Below are positions 1 to 7,195 of a DNA stretch of 19,721 bases, one piece after another. The notes under the pieces are model-generated. The model was given only the letters and a program-made list of their open reading frames with translations, did not search any database and was not told the DNA's origin. Numbering within the stretch: position 1 is the first letter of the stretch; the number at the start of each line of letters is the position of its first letter. The position numbers and the translations under genes are program-made. Origin of the DNA: JAUVDZ01 sp042568205 (GTDB lineage Bacteria; Patescibacteriota; Gracilibacteria; UBA1369; PNNO01); contig JBHPJE010000015.1 in the NCBI GenBank assembly GCA_042568205.1, forward strand, positions 1-19,721, in the 5' to 3' direction.

Positions 1-164
1 AAGAGCTTATTGCAGCATTAGAAGAACAAGCAAAAGTAAAAGTTGATAAGAAACAAATTAAAATGAAAGAACATATTAAATCAGTTGGAATCCATGATGT
101 TAAAGTTACTTTAGCTGATGGAGTTGTGGCTGTTGTTAAAGTTGAGGTAAAAGCAAAAGTATAA
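1..164 (+). CDS. rplI: 50S ribosomal protein L9, C-terminal end (partial)
   Basis: This open frame enters from the left edge (first full codon at base 3) and ends in TAA at 162-164, giving about 53 residues. The sequence matches the C-terminal domain of bacterial L9: an ALEEQ helix, then KVDKKQIKMKEHIKSVG and a VKVTLADGVVAVVKVEV strand region, like the family's DKRKI...IRALG...VKLH.EV.A.LKV pattern. L9 binds 23S rRNA at the base of the L1 stalk. The N-terminal rRNA-binding domain lies outside the window. The last A of the stop codon is the first base of the ruvX start, so the two genes are co-transcribed and probably translationally coupled. L9 is reported to be absent from some CPR groups, so its presence limits the possible lineages. 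Confidence 0.85.
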   Translation, partial: ELIAALEEQAKVKVDKKQIKMKEHIKSVGIHDVKVTLADGVVAVVKVEVKAKV

Positions 165-592
165 TGCCAAAAGGTAAAATTATCGGTTTAGACTGGGGTC
201 ATAAGCGTATCGGAGTTGCAATAAGTGATTCTGACGGCTTGATGGCTTTTACTCGTACTTCAATTGAAAATGATAATAACGCAATCTCAAATATTGGAGA
301 AATTTGCACGGAAGAAAATGTACAATTAATTGTTTTGGGATATCCTTTAAATCTAGAAGGAGAAAAAAATGATTCTACAGATGCTGTTGAAGCCTTTGCA
401 GAAGACCTAAAAGAGCAATTACATGTAGATGTTGAATTTCACGACGAGAGGTTGACAAGTGTGCAGAGTGAAGGTATAATAACATCTATTGGGATAAAAA
501 AAGAAGACCGTAAAAAAGAGACAGATATAATTGCGGCTTCACTTATTCTTAAAAATTATTTAGACTTAAAATCAAGGGAATCAGGGGACTGA
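164..592 (+). CDS. ruvX: RuvX/YqgF-family Holliday junction resolvase-like nuclease
   Basis: This 142-residue protein has the usual length of the YqgF/RuvX family (RNase H fold, proposed Holliday junction resolvase and 16S rRNA 5' end maturation factor). Visible motifs are GLDWGHKRIGVAISD at residues 8-22 with the first acidic residue D10, the GYPLNLEG strand-loop at 59-66 (family: GLPLNMDG), HDERLTS at 93-99 with the second acidic site, and DIIAASLIL at 121-129, whose D121 is the third metal-binding acid. All expected acidic residues are present, so the protein should be active. The start ATG shares its A with the rplI stop and no Shine-Dalgarno precedes it, so translation probably depends on reinitiation. 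It ends in TGA, one of the TGA stops that argue against a recoded genetic code. The next gene starts 40 bases downstream. Confidence 0.93.
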   Translation: MPKGKIIGLDWGHKRIGVAISDSDGLMAFTRTSIENDNNAISNIGEICTEENVQLIVLGYPLNLEGEKNDSTDAVEAFAEDLKEQLHVDVEFHDERLTSVQSEGIITSIGIKKEDRKKETDIIAASLILKNYLDLKSRESGD

Positions 593-632
593 TATAAAAA
601 AGGGGCGAAAGCAAGATTACTAACAACAAAGA

Positions 633-3314
633 ATGACCGACATACTTGTGATAGCTCTAATACTAATTGGAATTTACGTAGCTGCAATATTACTTGAGCT
701 GCTGAGCCAAAAGTTAGCAAAACAAAGACAATACGCTAAGAAATTTAAAGTTCTTGAAGTTCGTGTTTCTAAAGAAAATGAAACAGGTCCTATTGTTGCA
801 GAGCAGATTTTTTCATCAATGCATGGTATTTATCATAAATTAGGATTTTGGCGTACTTTATTAGGCGGATCCCAGGATAAAATAAGTTTTGAAGTTGCTA
901 ATGGTGGAAGTCATATTAAGTTTTATATAGCATTTCCTGCAAAATATAAGAATTTTATTGAAGGTCAGATTTATGCTCAGTATCCAGATGTTGAAATTCA
1001 TGAAGTTGAAGATTATTCAAAAATACAACCCACTGAAATTGCACAAAACGAGCCAGTAGCAACGGAAGAAGGATTAGTTCCATTGCAAAATTTAGATGAA
1101 ATTATAAAGAAATCAAAAGATTTTAAAAATGTAGATTTTTATCAAAATATTTATGGTACAGAATTAGCTTTTACTGATCCTGATGTTTATCCAACTAAAC
1201 GTTATGTTCAGTTTGAAGATAAGATTACACGTACTGCAGTTGATCCTATAGCTGGTATTACCGCGACTTTAGCCAAACTTAATGATGTTGATGAACAAGC
1301 ATGGATTCAAGTTGTTGTAAGGCCTTTAGATGACAAATGGAGAATTTTGTTTACTAAATGTGTGAAAATAATTAGTAAAGGTGTGGGTGGAAATATTGAA
1401 AAATTCCAAAAAGCATATACAAGAATGTTTTGTACGCGTAATAGAATGTATAGAATTATATTTTTTCCTTTATATTTTTTCTTTTGGGTTCAAGGTTTAA
1501 AAGCTGGATCAAAAATTAGCTTTTCAGCAGGAGATTCACATAAATCTGATGATGATATTGAAGATTTAACTTCTAAATCTCATGAACGTGAAAGTTCTAC
1601 TGGAGCTGCAATGGATAAAGTAGTTAAACTATTATATGAAGGAAGTATCCGAATTTTATACCTGCAAAAGAAAAAAAACCCTCAATCAGCAAAAATTAAA
1701 CTTAGAGAGATAGCTGGTTCATTTAAGCAGTTTAATATCCCACAAATCAATGGATTCAAGATTGGACAATATTATAAAGGTAAAGAAGCTTTAGATAGAT
1801 TTAATGCTCGATATATGGAGAATCCTTTTATTTTAAATGTTGAAGAATTAGCAACAATATATCATTTACCAAATATGAGCGTTGCTACACCAAATATATA
1901 CTGGGTTAGATCTCGTAAGCTTGAACCACCTGTTGATATTCCTGAAGCAAAAGGTGAGCTTGCAGATGAACTTACAATGATAGGTAAAACAAATTTTAGA
2001 GGAATTCAGAAAACTTTTGGGATCAAAGGCCTTGATAGAAGACGTCATGTTTATATCATTGGTAAAACAGGTATGGGTAAAACAACTCTTTTAGAAAATA
2101 TGATTTTTAGCGATATACAGGCAGGTAAAGGTGTTGCAGTTATTGATCCACATGGAGATTTAGCTGAGTCAGTTTTAGAATTTGTTCCAGCAAATAGAAC
2201 CAATGATGTTATTTTATTTGATCCTTCTGATCGCGACTTCCCAATTGCATTTAATATGCTTGAGACTAAAGATCCTTCATTAAATACAATAATTTCTTCA
2301 GGTCTTGTTGGAATCTTTAAAAAGATTTATGCAGATAGTTGGGGTCCACGTTTGGAGCATATTTTAAGAAATACAATTCTTACATTATTGCATTATCCAA
2401 ATACAACAATGCTTGGGATTACGCGAATTCTACAAGATAAAGATTATAGACGAAAAGTTGTACGAAAGCTTGAAGATCCAGTTTTAAGAGCGTTCTGGGA
2501 GAAAGAATTTGAACCAATGCAGGATAGAATGAAAATTGAAGCTATTTCACCGATTATGAATAAAGTAGGACAGTTCCTTTCGAGTCCAATTGTTAGAAAT
2601 ATTGTGGGACAGCCAAAATCTACAGTGAATTTAAGATTTGCAATGGATAAAAAGAAAATTATTATTGTAAATCTTTCTAAAGGTAAGTTAGGTGAGGATA
2701 ATTCTTCGTTACTAGGTGCGATGCTTATTACTAAATTCCAGATTGATGCAATGAGTCGTGCAGATATTCCTGAAAAAGATCGTACAGATTTTTATTTATA
2801 TGTTGATGAGTTCCAGAACTTTGCTACTGAAGCATTTGCAACAATTTTATCTGAGGCTCGTAAATATAAATTGAATTTAACAATGGCGAATCAGTATATT
2901 GCGCAAATGCCTGATGAAGTGCGTGATGCAGTGTTTGGTAACGTTGGTACGATTTTATCAATGCAAATCGGCTTTGATGATGCAGAATACATGTCTCAGC
3001 AATACGGTGAAGAGGTTTTACCTGCTGATCTTGTAAGTTTAAGTAAATATACAGCCTATACTCGTTTATTAATTGATGGAATGCCTTCAAAAACATTCTC
3101 TTTAGATACACTCCCTCCACCAGAATTAGAAGTTGAAGAAGGGCGTTCAGATCGAATTAGAAAAGTTGTACGAGAACGTTATACGAAAAGTAGAGAAATG
3201 GTTGAAGATAAAATTAAACGTTGGAGCTCAGTTGAAGAAAAGAAAGAACTTCCTGAAGGAGGTAAAAACCTTCCACCAAAAGGGGATAAGCCGAAATGGA
3301 AACCTAAAAAGTAA
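633..3314 (+). CDS. Membrane-anchored TraD/VirD4-like (HerA/FtsK-superfamily) ATPase
   Basis: This large protein of 893 residues begins with one membrane helix (about residues 4-25), followed by a roughly 430-residue N-terminal region of unknown fold. A second hydrophobic, aromatic-rich stretch lies at about 272-290. The C-terminal half is a P-loop ATPase: Walker A GKTGMGKT at 477-484, an AVIDPHGD segment just after it, Walker B YLYVDEFQNF around 722-731, then an ARKYKLNLTMANQY sensor region typical of the TraD/TraG/VirD4 coupling-protein group. The tail is rich in Lys, Pro and Glu. Coupling proteins move DNA or protein through type IV secretion channels, but no relaxase, VirB or pilus gene is present here. 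Similar single ATPases are common in CPR chromosomes, so a role in DNA transfer or uptake is inference. The ATG at 633 has no Shine-Dalgarno nearby; a purine tract (599-604) lies too far upstream. The stop overlaps the convergent gene by 11 bp. Confidence 0.8.
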   Translation: MTDILVIALILIGIYVAAILLELLSQKLAKQRQYAKKFKVLEVRVSKENETGPIVAEQIFSSMHGIYHKLGFWRTLLGGSQDKISFEVANGGSHIKFYIAFPAKYKNFIEGQIYAQYPDVEIHEVEDYSKIQPTEIAQNEPVATEEGLVPLQNLDEIIKKSKDFKNVDFYQNIYGTELAFTDPDVYPTKRYVQFEDKITRTAVDPIAGITATLAKLNDVDEQAWIQVVVRPLDDKWRILFTKCVKIISKGVGGNIEKFQKAYTRMFCTRNRMYRIIFFPLYFFFWVQGLKAGSKISFSAGDSHKSDDDIEDLTSKSHERESSTGAAMDKVVKLLYEGSIRILYLQKKKNPQSAKIKLREIAGSFKQFNIPQINGFKIGQYYKGKEALDRFNARYMENPFILNVEELATIYHLPNMSVATPNIYWVRSRKLEPPVDIPEAKGELADELTMIGKTNFRGIQKTFGIKGLDRRRHVYIIGKTGMGKTTLLENMIFSDIQAGKGVAVIDPHGDLAESVLEFVPANRTNDVILFDPSDRDFPIAFNMLETKDPSLNTIISSGLVGIFKKIYADSWGPRLEHILRNTILTLLHYPNTTMLGITRILQDKDYRRKVVRKLEDPVLRAFWEKEFEPMQDRMKIEAISPIMNKVGQFLSSPIVRNIVGQPKSTVNLRFAMDKKKIIIVNLSKGKLGEDNSSLLGAMLITKFQIDAMSRADIPEKDRTDFYLYVDEFQNFATEAFATILSEARKYKLNLTMANQYIAQMPDEVRDAVFGNVGTILSMQIGFDDAEYMSQQYGEEVLPADLVSLSKYTAYTRLLIDGMPSKTFSLDTLPPPELEVEEGRSDRIRKVVRERYTKSREMVEDKIKRWSSVEEKKELPEGGKNLPPKGDKPKWKPKK

Positions 3315-4317
3315 GTTTTGTTTCTTCGATTTTTTTAAATTCAGCAAGAATCTGTTGAATTATGATTTCTTGTAATTCAATTAAATAATCAACACTTCCA
3401 TTTCCGATTAAGCAATCTCTTAGGTCGCTGACGTGCATTTCTTCAAAATCTTCATCCTGTTCGTATTCATTACTTAAAATTCTCTTTTCTAGTTGGCTAT
3501 TTAATTCCACATTACGATTTGCTTTCATACTTAATTTATAAATTCTTACTTCAACACTTTCTAAAAGTCCCAATAAGCCTATATATTTCTTATCAAGACT
3601 TCTTAACTGTTCATCACTAAGACCATCTAATAAGTTTTTATTTAATTGAGCTTCTAGCAAAGCCTTTAAACCAAATGTCATATCTTTATCGCGCAATACC
3701 CTTCTGTCGTATAAAAAATCGAAATGGGCAGAAAGACCTCTAAATGCAGCACGTGTAACTAATTGAGGAGATCTTTTAATAGTGCTTAATGTCCCTTCAT
3801 TTGTTGGAACTGGTGTAACTTGTGCAAAGGGTATCCCTGTACGAACTGATCCACCGTCAGTCATTGGATTGTCTCCAACCATCAGTAAATTTTCTTCAGG
3901 TAAACCTAATACATCTCTGCATTCTTTAAAGTTTTCTTCGGATGGTTTTGAAAATTGACTGCAATGCACAATAACCATTCCTTTAGCAGCATTAACTAGT
4001 CCATCATACCTGTCAGATGCTTTCATATTTGAATTAATAAGCACTTTAACTCCTTCTCGAGTCCATCCGATTATGTGAGCTTCATTCTCAGGTAAAATTT
4101 CTCCATGATGACGAGCAACTGTTTCATCAACATCTAAAATTACTCCATCAACTCGTCGTCCAGTTATTTGTTGGATTCGTTGAAGATTAATTGATGTGAA
4201 GTCATCAACTTTAACAAGTGCTTGGTTATTATCTGGAACTAAAAGTCGACCTACAGCCAATATCTTATCTGAAGATATTCCTTCACGACTAACATCTTTT
4301 TCCGGGGTGAGCGCCAT
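3304..4317 (-). CDS. YqeG-like HAD-IIIA phosphatase with long C-terminal extension
   Basis: This 337-residue protein carries a HAD fold at about residues 35-175. Motif I is LDVDETVARHH (nucleophile D62, acid D64), motif II is INSNM at 94-98, motif III is the lysine in FSKPSEENF (K124), and motif IV is MVGDNPMTDGG (D149, D154). The order and the KP and GDN..TD signatures resemble YqeG/Gep4, the phosphatidylglycerophosphatase-type HAD-IIIA group (usually about 170-180 residues). PGP dephosphorylation is therefore a reasonable guess for substrate, but is not shown. The remaining 150 residues are helical and charged, have no membrane segment, and are not recognised. A strong promoter sits just upstream, and translation starts at ATG 4317 without a Shine-Dalgarno. 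The 3' end overlaps the convergent ATPase gene by 11 bp. Confidence 0.72.
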   Translation of the reverse strand: MALTPEKDVSREGISSDKILAVGRLLVPDNNQALVKVDDFTSINLQRIQQITGRRVDGVILDVDETVARHHGEILPENEAHIIGWTREGVKVLINSNMKASDRYDGLVNAAKGMVIVHCSQFSKPSEENFKECRDVLGLPEENLLMVGDNPMTDGGSVRTGIPFAQVTPVPTNEGTLSTIKRSPQLVTRAAFRGLSAHFDFLYDRRVLRDKDMTFGLKALLEAQLNKNLLDGLSDEQLRSLDKKYIGLLGLLESVEVRIYKLSMKANRNVELNSQLEKRILSNEYEQDEDFEEMHVSDLRDCLIGNGSVDYLIELQEIIIQQILAEFKKIEETKLTF

Positions 4318-4341
4318 TTATATAAATTAAGACTAGATCCA

Positions 4342-4369
4342 ATTATATGAATTAGCGCACGTTTGTCAA
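4342..4369 (-). promoter_or_regulatory. Sigma70-type promoter of the HAD phosphatase gene
   Basis: On the minus strand a perfect -35 TTGACA (4364-4369) and a perfect -10 TATAAT (4342-4347) are separated by 16 bases. The predicted transcription start is about 4335, giving a leader of roughly 18 bases before the ATG at 4317. The -35 box begins two bases after the stop codon of the upstream same-strand gene, so this gene has its own promoter despite the short gap. Confidence 0.75.
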
Positions 4370-4370
4370 T

Positions 4371-4775
4371 CTAAGCTGCACCATTGCCAGCTTCTTCATT
4401 ATCTATTTGATCTTCAGTAAATGCAGCTTTTTTAGCTGCTTCTTCCGTAGTCTCAATCTCCATTGTGACTTTTTCACTTCTTTCTTCAACTGTTTCTTGA
4501 TCTCTAATTTCTTTAACTGCAAGCATTCTAAGTTCTTGTTGCCACAATTTTTTTAGTAATTTAAATTGTTCCCAATCTAAATCACTAATCATTCCATTTT
4601 CTTTTTTCAAAACACTTAAAATTGTTTGAGACTCACCAGCTTCATCAAATTGATTATTTCGTAAACAATTTCTTATTTCTTTATTTAGTAAATCTATAGC
4701 AATTTCTTCTGTGAGTTTCCTATTTTCAGATAATTCTTTTTCTTTTTGGTCAATTCGACCAATTTCATCTTCCAT
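4371..4775 (-). CDS. Charged coiled-coil hypothetical protein
   Basis: I do not recognise this 134-residue protein. It has no signal peptide and no membrane segment. The N-terminal half is Glu/Lys/Leu-rich with heptad-like spacing (about residues 1-35), suggesting a helical coiled coil. The middle contains WEQFKLLKKLWQQEL, an amphipathic stretch with two Trp, and the last 35 residues are Ala/Glu-rich and probably disordered. It lies upstream of the HAD phosphatase on the same strand (53-base gap) but each gene has its own promoter, so a functional link is uncertain. The gene is divergent from the small-gene operon starting at 4876, and their promoters lie close together. A conserved coding role is supported by the intact frame, clear promoter and lack of any competing frame. 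Confidence 0.65.
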   Translation of the reverse strand: MEDEIGRIDQKEKELSENRKLTEEIAIDLLNKEIRNCLRNNQFDEAGESQTILSVLKKENGMISDLDWEQFKLLKKLWQQELRMLAVKEIRDQETVEERSEKVTMEIETTEEAAKKAAFTEDQIDNEEAGNGAA

Positions 4776-4802
4776 TGTTTGTTTTTTTATTTCTATCTTT
4801 AT

Positions 4803-4831
4803 ATTATAGCTTATTTTAGCTATTTCATCAA
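4803..4831 (-). promoter_or_regulatory. Promoter of the coiled-coil protein gene
   Basis: The minus strand reads TTGATG (4826-4831), 17 bases, then a perfect TATAAT (4803-4808). The predicted start near 4796 leaves a leader of about 20 bases before the ATG at 4775. It is divergent from the promoter at 4841-4869, with only nine bases between the two -35 boxes. Confidence 0.65.
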
Positions 4832-4840
4832 GTAGGCCTA

Positions 4841-4869
4841 TTGTGATGATGGCGATAATATGCTATAAT
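4841..4869 (+). promoter_or_regulatory. Extended -10 promoter driving the three-gene small operon
   Basis: TTGTGA (4841-4846) is followed after exactly 17 bases by TATAAT (4864-4869), which is preceded by TG at 4861-4862, a full extended -10 (TGnTATAAT). The ATG at 4876 lies seven bases after the -10 box, where transcription should begin, so the first transcript is predicted to be leaderless. This decides the gene start: the more upstream ATG cluster at 4843 lies inside the -35 region and would not be transcribed. Confidence 0.72.
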
Positions 4870-4875
4870 ATATAT

Positions 4876-5055
4876 ATGAAAATGAATACAAATACAAAAA
4901 TAAAAAAAATGAATGATTTGATAGTTAAACAAGAGCAAGAAATTCTTGTGCTTAGGCAAATAGTCGGACTTTTTAAAAAGGAAGTAGAAGAAGAATCAAA
5001 GAATGAAGATTCCGCTAAGTTAAAGCAACTTGAAGATCAATTAAATAACTTATAG
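4876..5055 (+). CDS. Small coiled-coil hypothetical protein (59 aa), probably leaderless
   Basis: I do not recognise this protein. The frame is open from 4843, but the upstream 33 bases overlap the promoter and encode an unlikely Met-rich lead. Starting at 4876 gives 59 residues beginning MKMNTNTKIKKMND. The product is highly charged with a heptad-like run (about residues 12-35, QEQEILVLRQIVGLFKKEVEEE) and a second short helix at the C-terminus, so a small coiled coil is likely. It has no membrane segment or cysteines. It is first of three closely spaced same-strand small genes, with 10 bases to the next start. A regulatory or structural partner role for the operon is possible but not shown. 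Confidence 0.6.
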   Translation: MKMNTNTKIKKMNDLIVKQEQEILVLRQIVGLFKKEVEEESKNEDSAKLKQLEDQLNNL

Positions 5056-5065
5056 ATACAAAATT

Positions 5066-5230
5066 ATGAAACAATTTAATAAATCAAATTTATTTGGATA
5101 TTCTCTACCTGTTTGGAACTTAGGTCTACCTCCTGAAAAAGCAAGGCCTGTAGAGGCTAAAAAAGCAAAAGAAGCAAAAGGGCCGAATGAATTAAAAGCT
5201 GAGTTTAAAAAAATGAATCTATTAAAGTAG
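5066..5230 (+). CDS. Small basic hypothetical protein (54 aa)
   Basis: This short frame runs from ATG 5066 to TAG 5228-5230 and fills the gap between the two neighbouring small genes. The 54-residue product starts with a mildly hydrophobic region containing YSLPVWNLGLPPEKARP and then turns into a Lys/Ala/Glu-rich helix. I do not recognise it. Its case as a gene rests on position (10 bases after one stop, 26 bases before the next start), an ATG start, and a composition unlike random AT-rich sequence, such as the Pro/Trp/Gly motif. It has no Shine-Dalgarno. The proline-tryptophan segment could be a short peptide docking motif, but this is speculation. Confidence 0.5.
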   Translation: MKQFNKSNLFGYSLPVWNLGLPPEKARPVEAKKAKEAKGPNELKAEFKKMNLLK

Positions 5231-5256
5231 AGGCAAGAAATATTATAAAAAAGGAA

Positions 5257-5559
5257 ATGGCTAAATTAAGCAATGATCAATTAGCAAAACTTATTAATAC
5301 TATGAGAGTTCAAGATGTTCTTCAAGTTGCAAAAATTAAACATTTGAGTCAAAGAATAATCAACATCTTAGTTAATCATCAAAGCCCGTTAGTTAAAATT
5401 GCTTTAATGAATAGTAATACTCTGCATACTAAAGAATTGATAAAATTATCCAAAGACAAAGATAAGAAAGTTGCAGAAAATGCGAAAAGATTATTAACTG
5501 AAAGAGAGAAAGAAACACAAAAATATGTTGATAGCCTTAATGAAGATTTAGATTATTAA
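5257..5559 (+). CDS. Small helical-repeat (HEAT/LRV-like) hypothetical protein
   Basis: This protein of 100 residues is entirely helical in appearance. Two or three repeat-like units of about 20-25 residues can be seen, for example HQSPLVKIALMNS and NTLHTKELIKLSKDKDKKVAENAKRLL. This is the helix-turn-helix rhythm (SPLVKIALMNS..., DKKVAENAKRLL) of HEAT or leucine-rich-repeat-variant proteins, which usually mediate protein contacts. The family match is weak and the protein is short. The ATG at 5257 is preceded directly by AAGGAA, too close to act as a normal Shine-Dalgarno. It is the third gene of the small operon. Its TAA stop shares the TTAA at 5556-5559 with the convergent pgk stop, a 4-bp overlap. 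Confidence 0.6.
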   Translation: MAKLSNDQLAKLINTMRVQDVLQVAKIKHLSQRIINILVNHQSPLVKIALMNSNTLHTKELIKLSKDKDKKVAENAKRLLTEREKETQKYVDSLNEDLDY

Positions 5560-6734
5560 GATAGCACTTTCAATCCTGGCAATTCCTTACCTTCTAAAAG
5601 TTCAAGCATTGCACCACCACCAGTAGAAACGTGGGTGTAATCTTTTCGATCAAATCCAAAGTGCTTAAGTGCGCTTAATGTGTCTCCACCACCTAAGTAA
5701 GTTTTACCTTTAACTTCGCGTAAAGCATCTGCAATTTCACGTGTACCACGTTCAAATGGTTGTTTTTCATAAAGCCCAACTGGACCATTCCAGATAATTG
5801 TTTTTGCTTCTTTTAAAATATCTAAATATTTGTATAAAGTTTTAACTCCTATATCTAACATTTTCATATTTCCTTCAACTCCAGTTATTTCCATATCAGC
5901 AGTTACAACTGAGTCTACAATTTCATCAGCAACAATAGTGCCCCCAGGTAACACGATTTCGCAGCCTTCTTTTTCAGCCTCTAACATTAATTCGCGGGCA
6001 AGAGGGAGTTTATCTTCTTCATACAAGGAATCTCCTACATTGAAGCCTTGTGCTGCAATAAACGTGTTTGCAAGTCCTCCTCCTAATAAAATTTTATCTG
6101 CTTTGCCAATATAAGCTTTAATTACTCCAATTTTAGTGTCGATTTTTGCTCCTCCTAATAATAAAACAAAAGGCCGATCAACTTCACCAAGTAGGGGACT
6201 TAATGCTTCAACTTCTTTTTCAATTAAAAATCCTGCATATGAATCTAAATAATGCGCAACACCTTCTGTTGATGCATGAGCTCGATGAACAGTTCCAAAA
6301 GCATCGCTTACATACAAATCCGCATACGATGCCAATGTTTTTGCAAATCCTTCATCATTTTTCTTTTCTTCATCATTAAATCTTGTATTTTCCAACATTA
6401 AAACATCGCCTGCTTCTAAACCCGCAACTGCTTCTTCAACTTCAGGTCCAAGGCAACTATCAACTTTCTTTATATCCATCTTCAAAAGTTCGCCTAGACG
6501 TTTTGCAACAGGATCCATTTTTAATTCATCATTATTATCTCCTTTTGGACGCCCTAGATGCGACATAACTATAATTTTTGCACCAGATTTAATAAGATAT
6601 TGAAGAGTTGGTAGGGATTCAGTGATTCTTGTATCATCCATCACCTCACCATTTTCTAATGGCACATTATAATCAACGCGCACAAGTACAGTTTTATCTT
6701 TTACTTCTGCGTCTTTAATAGTTTTGAGTTTCAT
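5556..6734 (-). CDS. pgk: Phosphoglycerate kinase
   Basis: Pgk converts 1,3-bisphosphoglycerate and ADP to 3-phosphoglycerate and ATP in glycolysis. The 392-residue length is normal. Visible family motifs are VRVDYNVP (about residues 18-25), the substrate-loop arginine in DDTRI, SHLGRPKG (about 58-65), LENTRF (about 115-120), SDAFGTVHRAHAS (about 144-156), LGGAKIDTKIGVI (about 194-206), LGGGLANTF, WNGPVGLYE (family: WNGPMGVFE), and the nucleotide-end GGGDT...HVSTGGGAMLELLEG. Both lobes are complete. It starts at ATG 6734, only 11 bases after the ribH stop and without its own obvious promoter, so it should be the last gene of a ribE-ribH-pgk operon. There is no Shine-Dalgarno. Its TAA stop shares a TTAA with the convergent helical-repeat gene. 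Confidence 0.97.
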   Translation of the reverse strand: MKLKTIKDAEVKDKTVLVRVDYNVPLENGEVMDDTRITESLPTLQYLIKSGAKIIVMSHLGRPKGDNNDELKMDPVAKRLGELLKMDIKKVDSCLGPEVEEAVAGLEAGDVLMLENTRFNDEEKKNDEGFAKTLASYADLYVSDAFGTVHRAHASTEGVAHYLDSYAGFLIEKEVEALSPLLGEVDRPFVLLLGGAKIDTKIGVIKAYIGKADKILLGGGLANTFIAAQGFNVGDSLYEEDKLPLARELMLEAEKEGCEIVLPGGTIVADEIVDSVVTADMEITGVEGNMKMLDIGVKTLYKYLDILKEAKTIIWNGPVGLYEKQPFERGTREIADALREVKGKTYLGGGDTLSALKHFGFDRKDYTHVSTGGGAMLELLEGKELPGLKVLS

Positions 6735-6745
6735 AATTGAAATAT

Positions 6746-7195
6746 TTAAAGATTTTTAAGTGTATGAACCATTTGCACAGCTGTGCGAGCATATTCTTTA
6801 CCTCTAAATGTACGGGCTTTTGCTAACTCACGATTTGGAGCAGAAATAACTCCCTGAATTATTGGAACGTTTAAGTCGAGACTTAGTTTTGCCAGCATGT
6901 GTGCGGTTTCTCGGGTTACATGATCATAATGATCAGTTTCACCTTTAATCACAATTCCAAGAGCTATAATAACATCAAGTTTAGAATTTTTAATAAGATT
7001 TTGAGTTGCAATAGGAATCTCAAGTGCTCCAGGTACCTTGACTATCTCAACATCATGACAATTCAAAGCATCAAGCTCATCAATACATGAAATCATCAAA
7101 TCAGATCCAATATCAAAGTTAAATTCAGATATCACAATCCCTGGCCGAATGCCATTTCCATCGAATTCAAATTTGTCTGATATGTTTTGCTTCAT
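6746..7195 (-). CDS. ribH: 6,7-dimethyl-8-ribityllumazine synthase
   Basis: RibH condenses 5-amino-6-ribitylamino-uracil with dihydroxybutanone phosphate, the next-to-last step of riboflavin synthesis, normally in icosahedral or pentameric shells. The 149-residue protein shows the substrate-stacking FN in SEFNFDI (about residue 26), VPGALEIP (54-61), ALGIVIKGETDHYDHV (78-93) with catalytic H89, and GVISAPNRELAKAR with the phosphate-contacting arginine region near 128. The loop after this (FRGKEYARTAVQMV) departs a little from the usual AG...NKG.EAA. The ATG overlaps the ribE TGA in an ATGA arrangement, so the genes are translationally coupled. The upstream substrate-making genes (ribA/B/D) are not in the window. 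Confidence 0.95.
   Translation of the reverse strand: MKQNISDKFEFDGNGIRPGIVISEFNFDIGSDLMISCIDELDALNCHDVEIVKVPGALEIPIATQNLIKNSKLDVIIALGIVIKGETDHYDHVTRETAHMLAKLSLDLNVPIIQGVISAPNRELAKARTFRGKEYARTAVQMVHTLKNL

Noticed and set aside
593..632. Promoter between ruvX and the ATPase gene
   Set aside because: A TATAAA at 593-598 has no -35 at an acceptable distance; the gene is more likely read from the rplI-ruvX transcript.
2824..3120. 98-codon minus-strand frame inside the ATPase gene
   Set aside because: It is antisense to a well-supported coding region with Walker B motifs, has no promoter, and looks like a shadow frame.
4843..4875. In-frame upstream start for the first small gene
   Set aside because: It lies within the -35/-10 region of a strong promoter, and the added residues (Met-rich then CYNIY) look non-coding; ATG 4876 is at the expected transcription start.
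5830..6568. Three plus-strand frames inside pgk
   Set aside because: They are antisense to conserved Pgk motifs and their sequences are low-complexity mirror translations.
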